This document shows, piece after piece, positions 54,028-63,160 of a stretch of 64,000 nucleotides of DNA (its first letter is position 1; each line of letters begins with the position of its first letter). Made by a program: the position numbers and the translations under genes. Under the pieces are notes generated by a model. It was not told where the DNA came from. It worked only from the letters and a program-made list of their open reading frames with translations, and searched no databases. The stretch is from Streptomyces flaveolus. Its GTDB lineage: Bacteria; Actinomycetota; Actinomycetes; Streptomycetales; Streptomycetaceae. Location of the stretch: the NCBI RefSeq assembly GCF_000716535.1, contig NZ_JNWV01000010.1, forward strand, positions 62,001 to 126,000, in the 5' to 3' direction.

Positions 54028-56928
54028 ATGCACGGCCGTGATCACGGCTTCCCTCAGGACTGCCCGGGTGATCACCCGGGCATGTCGACCGAGGCCGGAA
54101 TCGACGTCCAGCGGCAGCTGGAGTCCCTGATCCAGGACTTCCGGACCAGCGATCGCCCGATGCCGGTCATCGTGCTGCACGCCGAGGATCCCGCGGACGA
54201 CGACCGCGTCACCGAACTCCTCGACGAGCTGCGGGAAGGACAGCAGCGCCACGGGACGCGCCTGGCCGTCGCCCCGACCGAGCCGCAGCCGGGGGACGTC
54301 GACCCCCTGGCCAGGGCCACGCGGCTGCTGTGGGACCTCGGCGACGGGCGGAAGTGGGGCGGCCGGACCGCCGCCTACCGGCCCTACGCCTTTCCCCGGC
54401 TCAACCTCGTCCGCGCCCTCCAGGAGGCCGCCGACGACCCGGAGATGCGCGAGCACTGGCCGAGCGCCCCCGCCGGCACACCGGACGGCAACGCGCAGCG
54501 GGAGCAGGCCCAGACGCACCTGCTGCGCATCCTGGCCCGGCAGCGCTGGCGGCCCCGCAGGCCCTCGCGCTGGCACCGGCAGTTACTCCTCAACGACGTG
54601 CAGCAGTTCCTGCCCATGGGCGCCCTGGGCGCGTTCACGGCGCTGCTCACCCGCCCCGAGTGGTACGTCGCCGCGCTGGCGGGCATCGGACTGATGATCC
54701 TGCTCGCCGGCCTCAACCACGTCCCCGGACGTGCTCCCCTCTTCCTGTGGCTGCGCACGGAGAGCCGGTGGTTCCTGACCACGACGTTCCTCCAGTCCGC
54801 CGCCCGCCGCCGGTCGACCAGCGTGCGGCTGCTGCGGCCCGTCCACTCCTGGAGGGCCATAGCGGCCCGCGCCTACGACGTGGCCGAGGCGATGCGGGAG
54901 GGCGGCCCGTTCCCGCTCCAGCTGTACGTGCTGGCGCTGTTCGAGGACCTGCGGGACAACCACCGGCGCGGCAGCTGGGACCTGCGGGGGCTCAAGCGGA
55001 CGCGTCCGCCGGTGCTGTTCCTGCGCCGGATCAGCCGGGAGAACGGCGGCGTCGAACTGATCAGGGCGGTCAGCGACGTCCGCAGCCGGCGCAGTGAGCT
55101 CGACCCGCTGCTGATCGTGGCGGGCATGGCGGCGGGCGACACGGCGCTGCTCGACCGCGGCACGGACGCGGAACCGCCGGGCGGCCGGCCGCAGCCCCCG
55201 CCCTGGCGCCTCGAGCAGCGCTTGCGGCACTGGTACGACGAGTGGGCCGGGAACCTCCGGGCCGACCAGTCGCCGAGCCGGACGAACGCCCTGCCCTGGG
55301 TGCTCCGGGTGCCGCTGCCCCGCGACGAGCTGGTGCAGTTGCGGCAGACGGACTGGCGGTGCGTGCGGGCCAGACACCGGCCGCCCCTCGCCCGCGTGGT
55401 GTGGTCGGCGTACAGCCTCGTCCTCGTCCTCGTCCTCGCCGGCACCGCGGGTGTCGTCCACTCCGTCGAACTGCACCGTGCGTACTGCTCGGCGGGCCTG
55501 CTGAGCGCCGATCGCGACACCGTACGGCGTCCCGCGCCCGGCGGCGGCACGGAGTGCGTCGGCATCGCCACTGGAGACGTCCGGTTCGGCGCGTACCTCG
55601 CGGGCGGAGCCGGCGGGGACGGCGGGAGACTGCGTGAGATCGAGGACCTGGTGCGCGCCGAGAACGCCGACGTGGTGCACCACCACCCCGGTGCGTACGT
55701 CACCGTGGTGTACGCGGGACCGCTGAGCTCCTCCCCGACGGACTCCTCCCTCGTCAAGGGCACCGAGGAACTGGCCGGCGTGTACCTCGCCCAGCGCGTG
55801 GTCAACGAGAACTACACGGTGAAACTGCGGGTGCTGCTCGCCAACGCGGGTGTGGACCTGGGGCAGCAGCGTGTGACGGCGGACGCGATCGCCCGGTACG
55901 CCGACCGCGACCCGACGGTCGTCGGCGTGGTCGGCTTCGGACGCGACCTGCAGAGCAGCCCCGACGTCACGCGCCGCCTCCACGCGGTCGGACTGCCCAT
56001 CGTCTCCGGCACCAACTCGGCGACCTACCTGCCGAAGCAGTTCTCCAACTGGTTCAGCCTCGCGGCTCCCGACGAGCACCAGGCGGAGGCCCTCGGCCTC
56101 GTCGCCCGGCAGCTGCGGGCCCGGGAGAAGGACCCGTACGCGCTGGTGCTGGCCCGCGACACCAAGGATTCGCAGGACCGCTACACCAGCGAACAGGCCG
56201 CCTACGGCGGGAAGATGCTGCGCCGGGAACACTTCCGGCTGCTGCCCGGGCAGAGTTACCGGGTGGCGAACGGCAAGCCCGAACTGCGGCTGCACGCGGA
56301 CAGGATCTGCCGGACGGAGAACGTCCCCTCGGTGATCTACTTCGCCGGACGGGTCGAGGACATCGGTCCGCTGATGACCCAGCTGGGCACCGAACCGGGC
56401 TGCGCGAACCGGGAGATCTCCATCCTCACAGGCGACGACCTGAGCAAGGCCAGGTTCTCCGGTGCGGGCGGCCGTGACGGCGTGGCCCCGCGGATAACGC
56501 TCTACCACGCCGCCCTGGCCGAGCTGAGGGAAGCCGCGTCCACGACCGCCTTCTACGAGGACGCCGCCAAGTACTTCCCCTGGCTGGCGGGCAAGGAGGC
56601 CACGTACGACGCCGACGACTTCGCCAGCGGCCAGACGGCCCTCGCCCACGACGCCACGCGTGCGCTGTACTGGGCGGCCAGCCTCGGTGACGTGCGCCAG
56701 AGCCGCGCGGCGACCTGGGTCAACCTCAGGGGTGTGAAGCTCGACGGGATGGCCACCGGGACGATCGACTTCACCCACGCGCCGCTGTACGGCGAACGCC
56801 GCGGCCACAGCATCGTGATCAAGCAGGTCCGCAGGACACCTCAGGGCGTCTCGGAGACGAAGGTGCTGTGCAGCAGACCGGCCGGCAGCACCGAACCGCT
56901 CAGTGTGAAGGAGTGCTCGATCGAATGA
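54028..56928 (+). CDS. Large membrane receptor with extracellular type 1 binding-protein domain
   Basis: A 966-residue protein. Cytoplasmic N-terminus about 1-185 with a predicted alpha/beta region (MPVIVLHAEDPADDDRVTELL); two membrane spans about 186-230; a second cytoplasmic region about 230-455 rich in Arg; a third span about 457-480 (SLVLVLVLAGTAGVV); and an extracellular part whose residues about 550-940 resemble Peripla_BP_6 amino-acid-type receptors (VYAGPLSSSPTDSSLVKGTEELAG, VVGVVGFGRDLQSSPDV, LPIVSGTNSATYLPKQFSNWF). It likely senses a small molecule outside and signals inward. ATG with GGGGGG 5 nt upstream. No transporter parts are near. Confidence 0.75.
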   Translation: MHGRDHGFPQDCPGDHPGMSTEAGIDVQRQLESLIQDFRTSDRPMPVIVLHAEDPADDDRVTELLDELREGQQRHGTRLAVAPTEPQPGDVDPLARATRLLWDLGDGRKWGGRTAAYRPYAFPRLNLVRALQEAADDPEMREHWPSAPAGTPDGNAQREQAQTHLLRILARQRWRPRRPSRWHRQLLLNDVQQFLPMGALGAFTALLTRPEWYVAALAGIGLMILLAGLNHVPGRAPLFLWLRTESRWFLTTTFLQSAARRRSTSVRLLRPVHSWRAIAARAYDVAEAMREGGPFPLQLYVLALFEDLRDNHRRGSWDLRGLKRTRPPVLFLRRISRENGGVELIRAVSDVRSRRSELDPLLIVAGMAAGDTALLDRGTDAEPPGGRPQPPPWRLEQRLRHWYDEWAGNLRADQSPSRTNALPWVLRVPLPRDELVQLRQTDWRCVRARHRPPLARVVWSAYSLVLVLVLAGTAGVVHSVELHRAYCSAGLLSADRDTVRRPAPGGGTECVGIATGDVRFGAYLAGGAGGDGGRLREIEDLVRAENADVVHHHPGAYVTVVYAGPLSSSPTDSSLVKGTEELAGVYLAQRVVNENYTVKLRVLLANAGVDLGQQRVTADAIARYADRDPTVVGVVGFGRDLQSSPDVTRRLHAVGLPIVSGTNSATYLPKQFSNWFSLAAPDEHQAEALGLVARQLRAREKDPYALVLARDTKDSQDRYTSEQAAYGGKMLRREHFRLLPGQSYRVANGKPELRLHADRICRTENVPSVIYFAGRVEDIGPLMTQLGTEPGCANREISILTGDDLSKARFSGAGGRDGVAPRITLYHAALAELREAASTTAFYEDAAKYFPWLAGKEATYDADDFASGQTALAHDATRALYWAASLGDVRQSRAATWVNLRGVKLDGMATGTIDFTHAPLYGERRGHSIVIKQVRRTPQGVSETKVLCSRPAGSTEPLSVKECSIE

Positions 56929-56934
56929 CGGGAA

Positions 56935-57230
56935 CCGGGCCGGGCCGGAGCGGAGCGGGGAGGAGCCGGGAGGACGGGGCGGGCCGAGCCCGAGCGGGCC
57001 GGGCTGGACCGGGCCGGGCTGGACCGGGCCGGGCTGGACCGGGCCGGGCTGGACCGGGCCGAGCCGAGCCGGAGCGGGCCCGGCTGGAGCGGGCCGGGCT
57101 GGACCAGGCCGAGCTCGGACCGAGCCGGGGTGGACCGGGCCGGGGTGGACCGGGCCGGGCCGGACCGAGCTGGACCGGGGGGGACCCGGGCGGAGCCGGA
57201 AGGACCGGGCGGATCCTTGAGGACCGGGCA
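56935..57230. repeat. 5-/15-bp GGGCC-type microrepeats
   Basis: About 300 bp of GGGCCGGGCTGGACC-like 15-bp units built from 5-bp blocks (GGGCC, GGACC, GAGCC, GGAGC). The most regular part is 57000-57060. A plus-strand frame from ATG 56925, overlapping the receptor stop by 4 bp, runs through it to 57266 and would encode a collagen-like GPGRA-repeat protein of 113 residues; I consider this unproven. No other feature is in the 334-bp gap. Confidence 0.8.
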
Positions 57231-57262
57231 GACGGCTTCACAGGGATTGTTACGCTCGCCGG

Positions 57263-57865
57263 ATGAGCATTCCGGCACCCGACGAGATCCGTGCGCTGCA
57301 CGAGAAGTACGCGCCCACCGCCGAGGCGTTCGCTCTCGTCCACACGCACTGCGAGATCGTCTGGAGCATCGCCGAGCAGCTCCTGTCGGCGCCGCGCCTG
57401 CGCCACCTCGACGCCGAGCTGGTCCGCGCCGGCTGCCTCCTGCACGACATCGGCGTCTACCGCCTGTACGACGCCGACGGCCGGCTGGACCACGCGCAGT
57501 ACATCCGGCACGGACTGCTCGGCCACGAGATCCTGGAGCAGGAGGGCTTCCCCGAGGCGCTGCGCCGGTTCTGCTCCCACCACACCGGGGTCGGCCTCAC
57601 CCGGCACGACGTCCTGAGCCAGGGCCTCCCCTTGCCTCCCGCCGACTACCTGGCGGTGACGGAGGAGGAGCGACTGGTGATGTACGCGGACAAGTTCCAC
57701 ACCAAGTCCCGCCCGTCGGCCTTCCTCACCGCCGACGAGTACGCCACCCACGTCCGCCGCTTCGGCGAGGCCAAGGTCACCGCGTTCCAAGCGCTGCGCG
57801 CGGAGTTCGGCGAACCGGACCTGTCGCGGGCGGTGCCGTGCGGCGGCACGTCTACCGGCTCCTGA
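57263..57865 (+). CDS. HD-domain phosphohydrolase
   Basis: A 200-residue HD superfamily protein. Metal-binding residues: His27/His29 in LVHTHCEIVW, His-Asp in AGCLLHDIGVYRLYD near residue 60, and RHGLLGHEILEQEG and CSHHTGVGLTRHDV further on. Likely hydrolyses a nucleotide or phosphate ester. The ATG is only 12 bp after the end of a GC-rich repeat region and no clear ribosome site precedes it, so the message may be nearly leaderless. Confidence 0.85.
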   Translation: MSIPAPDEIRALHEKYAPTAEAFALVHTHCEIVWSIAEQLLSAPRLRHLDAELVRAGCLLHDIGVYRLYDADGRLDHAQYIRHGLLGHEILEQEGFPEALRRFCSHHTGVGLTRHDVLSQGLPLPPADYLAVTEEERLVMYADKFHTKSRPSAFLTADEYATHVRRFGEAKVTAFQALRAEFGEPDLSRAVPCGGTSTGS

Positions 57866-57986
57866 CGCACTTCGGGGCCGACCCCGCTCAAGGTATCCGG
57901 CCGGAACTCGCTACAGGCAACCGCCCGCCGTTACCGCCTTCTCGTGATCGTCGAGAGGTCCAGGAACGACGGCTGCGGGAAGCTTC

Positions 57987-58403
57987 TCACGTGCCGCGCA
58001 TCAGCTCCGCGTTGACGGCGTCGACACGTGCGTACAGGGGACCTCCGGTGATGATGCCCTCCCCCATACCCCGGCGATACGGATCGACGTCGATCACGGT
58101 GACGAGCGCGTTGCCCAGTCCGATCACGACCCACCAGGTCCGCTCGTCCGCCCGCACCCGCCAGGTCGACTTCACCCACTTTCCGGTGTCCGTGCGCACC
58201 TCTGCCGAGACCATCTCCCAGCTTGCCGGATCGAAGCGGGTCAACGTCTCCAGGGGCGCATCTCGTTGCTGGAGCCGTTCGATCACGTGCGTGCCATGTG
58301 CTCGCAGCTGTACCGGTTCGCTCAGGATGTGCCGGACTCGTGTGAAGAGGGAGTCGGGGCCTGAGTCGACGTGGAAGCGGGCGGTCTCGAAGCGGGGCGG
58401 CAC
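57987..58403 (-). CDS. Small uncharacterised protein, 138 residues
   Basis: Not clearly assigned. The stretch RAHGTHVIERLQQRDAPLETLTRF followed by strands WWVVIGLGNALVTVIDVD resembles the layout of DUF4258-type small proteins (a His-Arg helix and a beta sheet), which include toxin-like members. ATG start; no signal peptide or membrane span. It converges with the HD gene and lies downstream of the BrxHI helicase gene on the same strand with a 78-bp gap. Confidence 0.55.
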   Translation of the reverse strand: MPPRFETARFHVDSGPDSLFTRVRHILSEPVQLRAHGTHVIERLQQRDAPLETLTRFDPASWEMVSAEVRTDTGKWVKSTWRVRADERTWWVVIGLGNALVTVIDVDPYRRGMGEGIITGGPLYARVDAVNAELMRGT

Positions 58404-58481
58404 GGAGAACTCCTGAAAAAGGGGAAAGTCCTGACGACACTACGGAATCAGCGGTGACACCAGAGCTGGTGGAGCTGGGGG

Positions 58482-60680
58482 TTAGCGGCTGTGCTGAAAT
58501 CGCACAGGTTCACCGAGTACAGCGCGCGCGCCGTCGAAGTCCGCGAGTCGCGCCGCGACCGTGGCGACCGCAAGGCGTTCAGGAAGAGCGGTGGAGAACT
58601 TGAGACCGCGCACAGCTCGGCGGTCCACGTCGGGCAGGACGAGGCTTTCACCGACGCTCGCACGAGCCGCGCGCCACTCGGCGGGGGTGAGGTCTTCGCG
58701 CAGGCGGAGCCAGCAGTCGGTGGGACGCTGAAGGGGGTCCGTGACCGACCGCAGTGTGGAGGCGAGGGTGGCGTTGGCACGGTAGCCGGCCCAGGTCCAC
58801 CAGCGGACGTCGGCGCCGACGCGCGTGATCAGTGTCCCGCCCGGGTGCGCGGTGTCGGGCCCGTCAATCTCGCGCTGCTCGGCCAGGCATGCCTCGGCGC
58901 GGCGAGTGAGCGAGACGGGCGGGTCCTCGCCGAGCAGAACCTCACGCATGGCACGCGTGAGGGCGTAGGACAGTCCGGCGACTCCGCCGTTCATCCACTT
59001 GGCGATGCCGCCGCCGTCGGTAGGTTCGACAAAGACACGTTTGCGCAGCCAGTCGATGTAGGTGACCTGCCAGCTGCGTCCGCCGAGCAGCAGCCGCCGC
59101 GGGCCCGGGCGCTCTTCGGTGAGCACGCTCGGGTCGGTGCGACCGATCTCCGTACGGCCGGACAGGACGGTGAACTGCGGCGGTGCCGTGAAGGAGGCAG
59201 TGAGCTCGATGAAGTGCCGCTTGCCGAAACGGCGTTCCGCCTCTGGCCCCACGAACAGCATGCCGCCGTCGCTGTCGAGAAAGCCCTCCTCTGTGAGGAA
59301 GCGAAGGATGGGGGCGGCGGACCGGTCGAAAGGCGCGAGGTCGTTCCACTGCCTGTCCCACAACTGGTCGCCGAGCTTGTGCTGTTGCAGGGTGATGGCG
59401 AGGAGCTGTTGAGCGACCAGGTGGCGCGGCTCTGGCGGCGGGAGTACCGGCTCCACCCAGCCGCGTGCCCACAGCAGCAGCAGACCGGACGCCTGGAGCA
59501 GCGTGTCCTTGCGGGTCGTGAGGAACAGGCAGTTGCGTACGGTGCCGGGGCGCCGGCCGGTGCGGCCGATACGTTGGAGGAACGAGGCGACGGAGGCCGG
59601 CGAGTCGATCTGGATGACGCGGTCCAGATCACCTACGTCGATGCCGAGTTCAAGGGTGGAGGTGGAGACGATGACGCAGTCGCGCGCTCCTGCGAAGGCC
59701 TGCTCCGAGCGGGTGCGTTCGTCGACGGAGAGGGAGGCGTGGGACAGGAAGACGGTCACCTCGCGGGCCCGGAGCGCGGCGCCCAGCTCCTCCACCTGGC
59801 GGCGCGAGTCGCAGAAGACGAGGCGTTTCTCCCCCCGGTGCAAGGCGGCGATGAGCTTGGCGGCGTTGTCGAGCGAGCCCACGTAGTCGAGTTCCACCTC
59901 GCCCGCCGGCCTGCGGGATGCGCCCTCGGGGGCCTGTTCCCTGTGTCCGGCGGCACCGGCGGCGGGCAGGTGGACGCCTGGTGCGACGACCTGCCCGGTG
60001 CGGCTCCCGGCTCTGGCTCCTTGCAGCCAGTACAGCAGTTGCTCCGGGTTGCCGACAGTCGCCGACAGCCCGACGCGCTGGATGGGCCGTCCGGTGACCC
60101 GCTCGAGCCGTTCGAGTACGGCGAGCAGGTGCCAGCCCCGGTCGTCGCCCGCGAAGGCGTGCACCTCGTCGACGACGACGGCCCGTACGCTTCCCAGCAG
60201 CCGCGCGTGGTCGGTCTTGACGCCGATCAGCATCGCTTCGAGCGACTCGGGCGTGGTCAACAGGATGTCCGGCGCCTCGGTGCGGATGCGCTGCCGCTGC
60301 GACTCCTTGGTGTCGCCGTGCCACAGGGCGGCGCGCCGTCCGAGCCACTGGGCGTAGGTGTCAACGCGGCAGACCAGGTTGTTGAGGAGCGCCTTGAGAG
60401 GGCACAGGTACAGCACCGAGGTGCCGGTCCAACGCTGTTCGGCCATCGCCGACAGAAGGGGAAAGCAGGCCGCCTCGGTCTTGCCGCCGGCCGTCGGCGC
60501 CAGCAGGACGGCGTCCTCGCCCTGCATGAGCGGGGTGATGGCCGCACGCTGAAGTGGGCGCAGGTCGGGCCAGCCGAGAGTGTTGACGATGTGGTGCAGG
60601 ACGACGGGGTCGAGCTGGTCGAGTACGTCGGCCGCTTGCCTGGTCGGCCCCGCCCCATCCGGGCTGCCGGCGTCTCCCAT
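58482..60680 (-). CDS. brxHI: BREX-type DEAD/DEAH helicase BrxHI (Lhr-like)
   Basis: A 732-residue superfamily 2 helicase. Motif I APTAGGKTEAA near residue 60, motif II VVVDEVHAF (DEVH), motif III LSATVGN, motif V STLELGIDVGDLDRVIQ and motif VI QRIGRTGRRPG. A C-terminal winged-helix/Lhr-like region follows. This combination together with the ATPase encoded upstream corresponds to BrxHI of BREX type 2 (Pgl) phage-defence systems. ATG forms a TGATG overlap with the brxD stop; a GTG one codon earlier is also possible. Confidence 0.85.
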   Translation of the reverse strand: MGDAGSPDGAGPTRQAADVLDQLDPVVLHHIVNTLGWPDLRPLQRAAITPLMQGEDAVLLAPTAGGKTEAACFPLLSAMAEQRWTGTSVLYLCPLKALLNNLVCRVDTYAQWLGRRAALWHGDTKESQRQRIRTEAPDILLTTPESLEAMLIGVKTDHARLLGSVRAVVVDEVHAFAGDDRGWHLLAVLERLERVTGRPIQRVGLSATVGNPEQLLYWLQGARAGSRTGQVVAPGVHLPAAGAAGHREQAPEGASRRPAGEVELDYVGSLDNAAKLIAALHRGEKRLVFCDSRRQVEELGAALRAREVTVFLSHASLSVDERTRSEQAFAGARDCVIVSTSTLELGIDVGDLDRVIQIDSPASVASFLQRIGRTGRRPGTVRNCLFLTTRKDTLLQASGLLLLWARGWVEPVLPPPEPRHLVAQQLLAITLQQHKLGDQLWDRQWNDLAPFDRSAAPILRFLTEEGFLDSDGGMLFVGPEAERRFGKRHFIELTASFTAPPQFTVLSGRTEIGRTDPSVLTEERPGPRRLLLGGRSWQVTYIDWLRKRVFVEPTDGGGIAKWMNGGVAGLSYALTRAMREVLLGEDPPVSLTRRAEACLAEQREIDGPDTAHPGGTLITRVGADVRWWTWAGYRANATLASTLRSVTDPLQRPTDCWLRLREDLTPAEWRAARASVGESLVLPDVDRRAVRGLKFSTALPERLAVATVAARLADFDGARAVLGEPVRFQHSR

Positions 60681-62029
60681 CACAGCTCCAGGTCGATGTC
60701 GTCGGCGGACTCGGAGCCACCGGTGACCGTGGCGGCCAGGTTCCGCTCCACGTCGGTGAGTTCGCTGCTCGCCACGGTCAGCCTGTAGTGCTGTCGGGGG
60801 TCGAAGTCGTCGAACTGGTCCACGCGGTCGAGCACGTCCCCGACGAGTTTCTTCAGGAACAGCCGGGGTGCCACACCGACCTTTCCGCCCAGCGCCCCGC
60901 CGACGGCCCGTGCCAGGTCCGCGACGTAGGCGTCGTCGACGACCGTCCGTACGCGCTCGGGCGAGGTGGCGGCGTCCGCGTAGAGGTCCCGGATGGTGAC
61001 GCCGAGGCCGACCAGGGACTCCTGGGTGAAGCCGGGCAGTCGGATCTGCACCGCACGGGGGTTGTCGAAGCGGGGATCGGTGGTGAAGTCGGTGGCGAGG
61101 CGCTGGGCGAGCGGAGCCAGGCGTTGGACGCCCTGCTGGCCGTCATAGAAGGCCGGCGTGCCGGTGATGACGAGGTACAGGCCGGGGAAGCGGCCGGAGT
61201 GCACCTCGTCGATGAGCTGCCGCAGCGCGTTGAGCGCTTTGTCGCGGGCGTCGGAGCGAACCCGCTGGAGCGTCTCCACTTCATCGAGGACGAGGAAGAG
61301 CCCGGTGTGCCCGGAGTCGCGCAGCACGGTGAGCAGGCCTTGCAGGAAGCCGAGGGCACCGAAGTGGTCCAGGTCCCCACGCACCCCGGCCGACCGGCGC
61401 GCGGCAGCGGCGACGTGCGGCTGGCCGCCGAGCCACGCCAGCACGGCAGTGGCGGTCGCCTCGTCGCTGTCGGCGAGGGCCGCCCGGTAGCCGCGCAGGG
61501 CGGTGGCGAAGGACGGCGCGTGCCGCGACACCTCGGCGAGCCGTGCGACGAGCAGCTTCTGCACCTCGCCGGGCAGCTCTTCCTCGGTCGCGCCGGCCGC
61601 GAGGGCGTCCTCTTCCAGGGCGTAGAACCACGCGTCGACCACCGGGCGCAGGGCGCTGGGCGGGAAGCTGGACGTGGTGAGCCGTTCCGTGAGCCTCCGG
61701 TAGACGGTCTCCAGCTTGTGCAGAGGTGTCTCGTTCTCGGAGATCTGGATCTCGGCCACGGCGAAGTTGCGGCGCTTGGCCCGCTCCCCCAGCCAGCGGG
61801 TGAAAAAGGTCTTACCGGACCCGTACTCACCGCGCACGGCCTTGAACACGGACCCGCCCGAGGCGACGGCGTCCAGTTCCGCGTCGAGGGCCGCCTCGAA
61901 CCGGTCGAGCCCGGTGGCGAGCAGGTCGAGCCCGCTCTCGGGTACGGCCCCGCGGCGCAGGGCGTCGATGACGGTACGACGGCGGGCGGCGCTGACCTGG
62001 GCGGGGCGCTTGGATCCGGTGGTGCTCAC
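60680..62029 (-). CDS. brxD: BREX ATP-binding protein BrxD
   Basis: A 449-residue P-loop ATPase of the BrxD (DUF2791) family: Walker A GEYGSGKTFFTRWLG near residue 62, Walker B LFLVLDEVETLQRV near residue 245, sensor region VITGTPAFYDGQQGV, and helical C-terminus. Partners the BrxHI helicase with a 1-3 bp overlap. The GTG at 62029 fits the family N-terminus (STTGSKRPAQVSAARRR); a GTG at 62119 with GGAG 6 nt upstream would add 30 residues. In BREX type 2, this pair accompanies pglW, pglX, pglY and pglZ, none of which is seen upstream here. Confidence 0.85.
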   Translation of the reverse strand: MSTTGSKRPAQVSAARRRTVIDALRRGAVPESGLDLLATGLDRFEAALDAELDAVASGGSVFKAVRGEYGSGKTFFTRWLGERAKRRNFAVAEIQISENETPLHKLETVYRRLTERLTTSSFPPSALRPVVDAWFYALEEDALAAGATEEELPGEVQKLLVARLAEVSRHAPSFATALRGYRAALADSDEATATAVLAWLGGQPHVAAAARRSAGVRGDLDHFGALGFLQGLLTVLRDSGHTGLFLVLDEVETLQRVRSDARDKALNALRQLIDEVHSGRFPGLYLVITGTPAFYDGQQGVQRLAPLAQRLATDFTTDPRFDNPRAVQIRLPGFTQESLVGLGVTIRDLYADAATSPERVRTVVDDAYVADLARAVGGALGGKVGVAPRLFLKKLVGDVLDRVDQFDDFDPRQHYRLTVASSELTDVERNLAATVTGGSESADDIDLEL

Positions 62030-62320
62030 GGGGACCAGTGTTTCATCTTCCTGTGCATCAGTGCCTCGGCGAAGCGCCAGGATGTCCCGTCCGGGAGCGC
62101 ATAGGCACGAGGGTGCCACCGCACACTCCGCCGCCCTCGTCGTTCAGAGACGATTTGACACAGGTCGACGTCGCGGCCGCAACGGTCGTGCCAGACCGTG
62201 CGAGGGGCGGCGGTGGTTGGATGCGCTATCGCAGACTTCCCGTTGGACTCAGCGGCTGACTGTCGGAGGTCGCCGTTAAGCTCCACGAAAACAAGACGCA
62301 ACGGCGGATGGAACGACGGC

Positions 62321-62833
62321 ATGGGCTACAAGAGCGAAGCTGAGATCAAGCAGGCCCTTGGGATCGAGTCCTGGAGGCACCTCTCCAAAGACAAGATGAT
62401 CAGGTTCGTGGCCATGATGCCCGAAATGGAAACCGAGGTGGCCCTGAAGATCATTGAGCAGTTTCCTGCGTTCAAGGACTTCGCCAAGGACGCTGTGGAT
62501 ACCATGGAGAAAGCGCATGAGTCCACGCTCTCTGCCAACAAGCAAAGCCAGGAGCACGTCCATCGAGCCTTCCAGGAGATCAGGGAAATACTCAAGCGAG
62601 AACTCAACAAGGAAAATCTGAGCTGGGAACAGAAGAAATACATCATCGAGCAGATCCAGGAAACTGGAAGACTGGAGTTCCAAAAGGATAGCGAGAACAA
62701 GCAGTTCCTGGATGGAATGCTCAAGAAGGTAGTGCTTGGCGCTGGTGCTGCACTCGCCCTGGGCGTGGCTTTTGTCGGCGGCCGGATAATGGCCGAAAGC
62801 AAGGACGACCCCGAAGACTCCCAGGAGGCTTGA
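62321..62833 (+). CDS. Coiled-coil protein with C-terminal membrane anchor, lower GC
   Basis: A 170-residue protein, mostly charged helix: a short globular N-terminus (KSEAEIKQALGIESWRHLSKDKMIRFVAMMPEM), a long coiled coil about residues 55-130 and one membrane span about 137-155 (VVLGAGAALALGVAFVGG). Codon use is clearly different from the neighbours: many AAG/AAA, GAA, ATC/ATA and A/T third positions, so recent transfer is likely. The start ATG follows GGATGGAACGACGGC with a weak ribosome site. It sits between a BREX-type pair and a DUF262 gene, a place where accessory defence genes accumulate. Function unknown. Confidence 0.7.
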   Translation: MGYKSEAEIKQALGIESWRHLSKDKMIRFVAMMPEMETEVALKIIEQFPAFKDFAKDAVDTMEKAHESTLSANKQSQEHVHRAFQEIREILKRELNKENLSWEQKKYIIEQIQETGRLEFQKDSENKQFLDGMLKKVVLGAGAALALGVAFVGGRIMAESKDDPEDSQEA

Positions 62834-63160
62834 CCTCGATCCCCGAGCGCGGTGGCCGACCCAGTCTGACGCGGTGACTTTTTTAAGCCGGAGGGCGGGT
62901 GGGGTCGTCGCGTATCACTGGTGCTGCGGAATGGTGCTCAACGACCGCCTGCTGTCAGTGCAGGCCGCTTGAAGCGCGACGTGTAGCGCCCCTGCCGGGG
63001 CAGCCTGCCGGTGACTTGCCACCCAACGCCTTCGTCGTTCGCCGCAGGCTACAGCGGTGCCCTTGCGGTGAGTGGTTTCTCAGCGAACCGGTTGACGGCC
63101 ACCACAGAGCGCTGCTGGAATCACTCTCCGTACAGGCAACAGGGCGGGAAGTGGAGTCAC
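62834..63160 (+). promoter_or_regulatory. Intergenic region with promoter for the DUF262 gene
   Basis: No gene seen in these 327 bp. TTGACG (63092-63097) and TGGAAT (63116-63121) with an 18-bp spacer make a reasonable promoter 40 bp before the ATG at 63161. A TTTTTTT-containing tract near 62880 may be a terminator remnant of the preceding gene. Confidence 0.45.

Noticed and set aside
58491..60788. 765-codon plus-strand frame opposite the helicase
   Set aside because: Antisense to helicase motifs I-VI; no support of its own.
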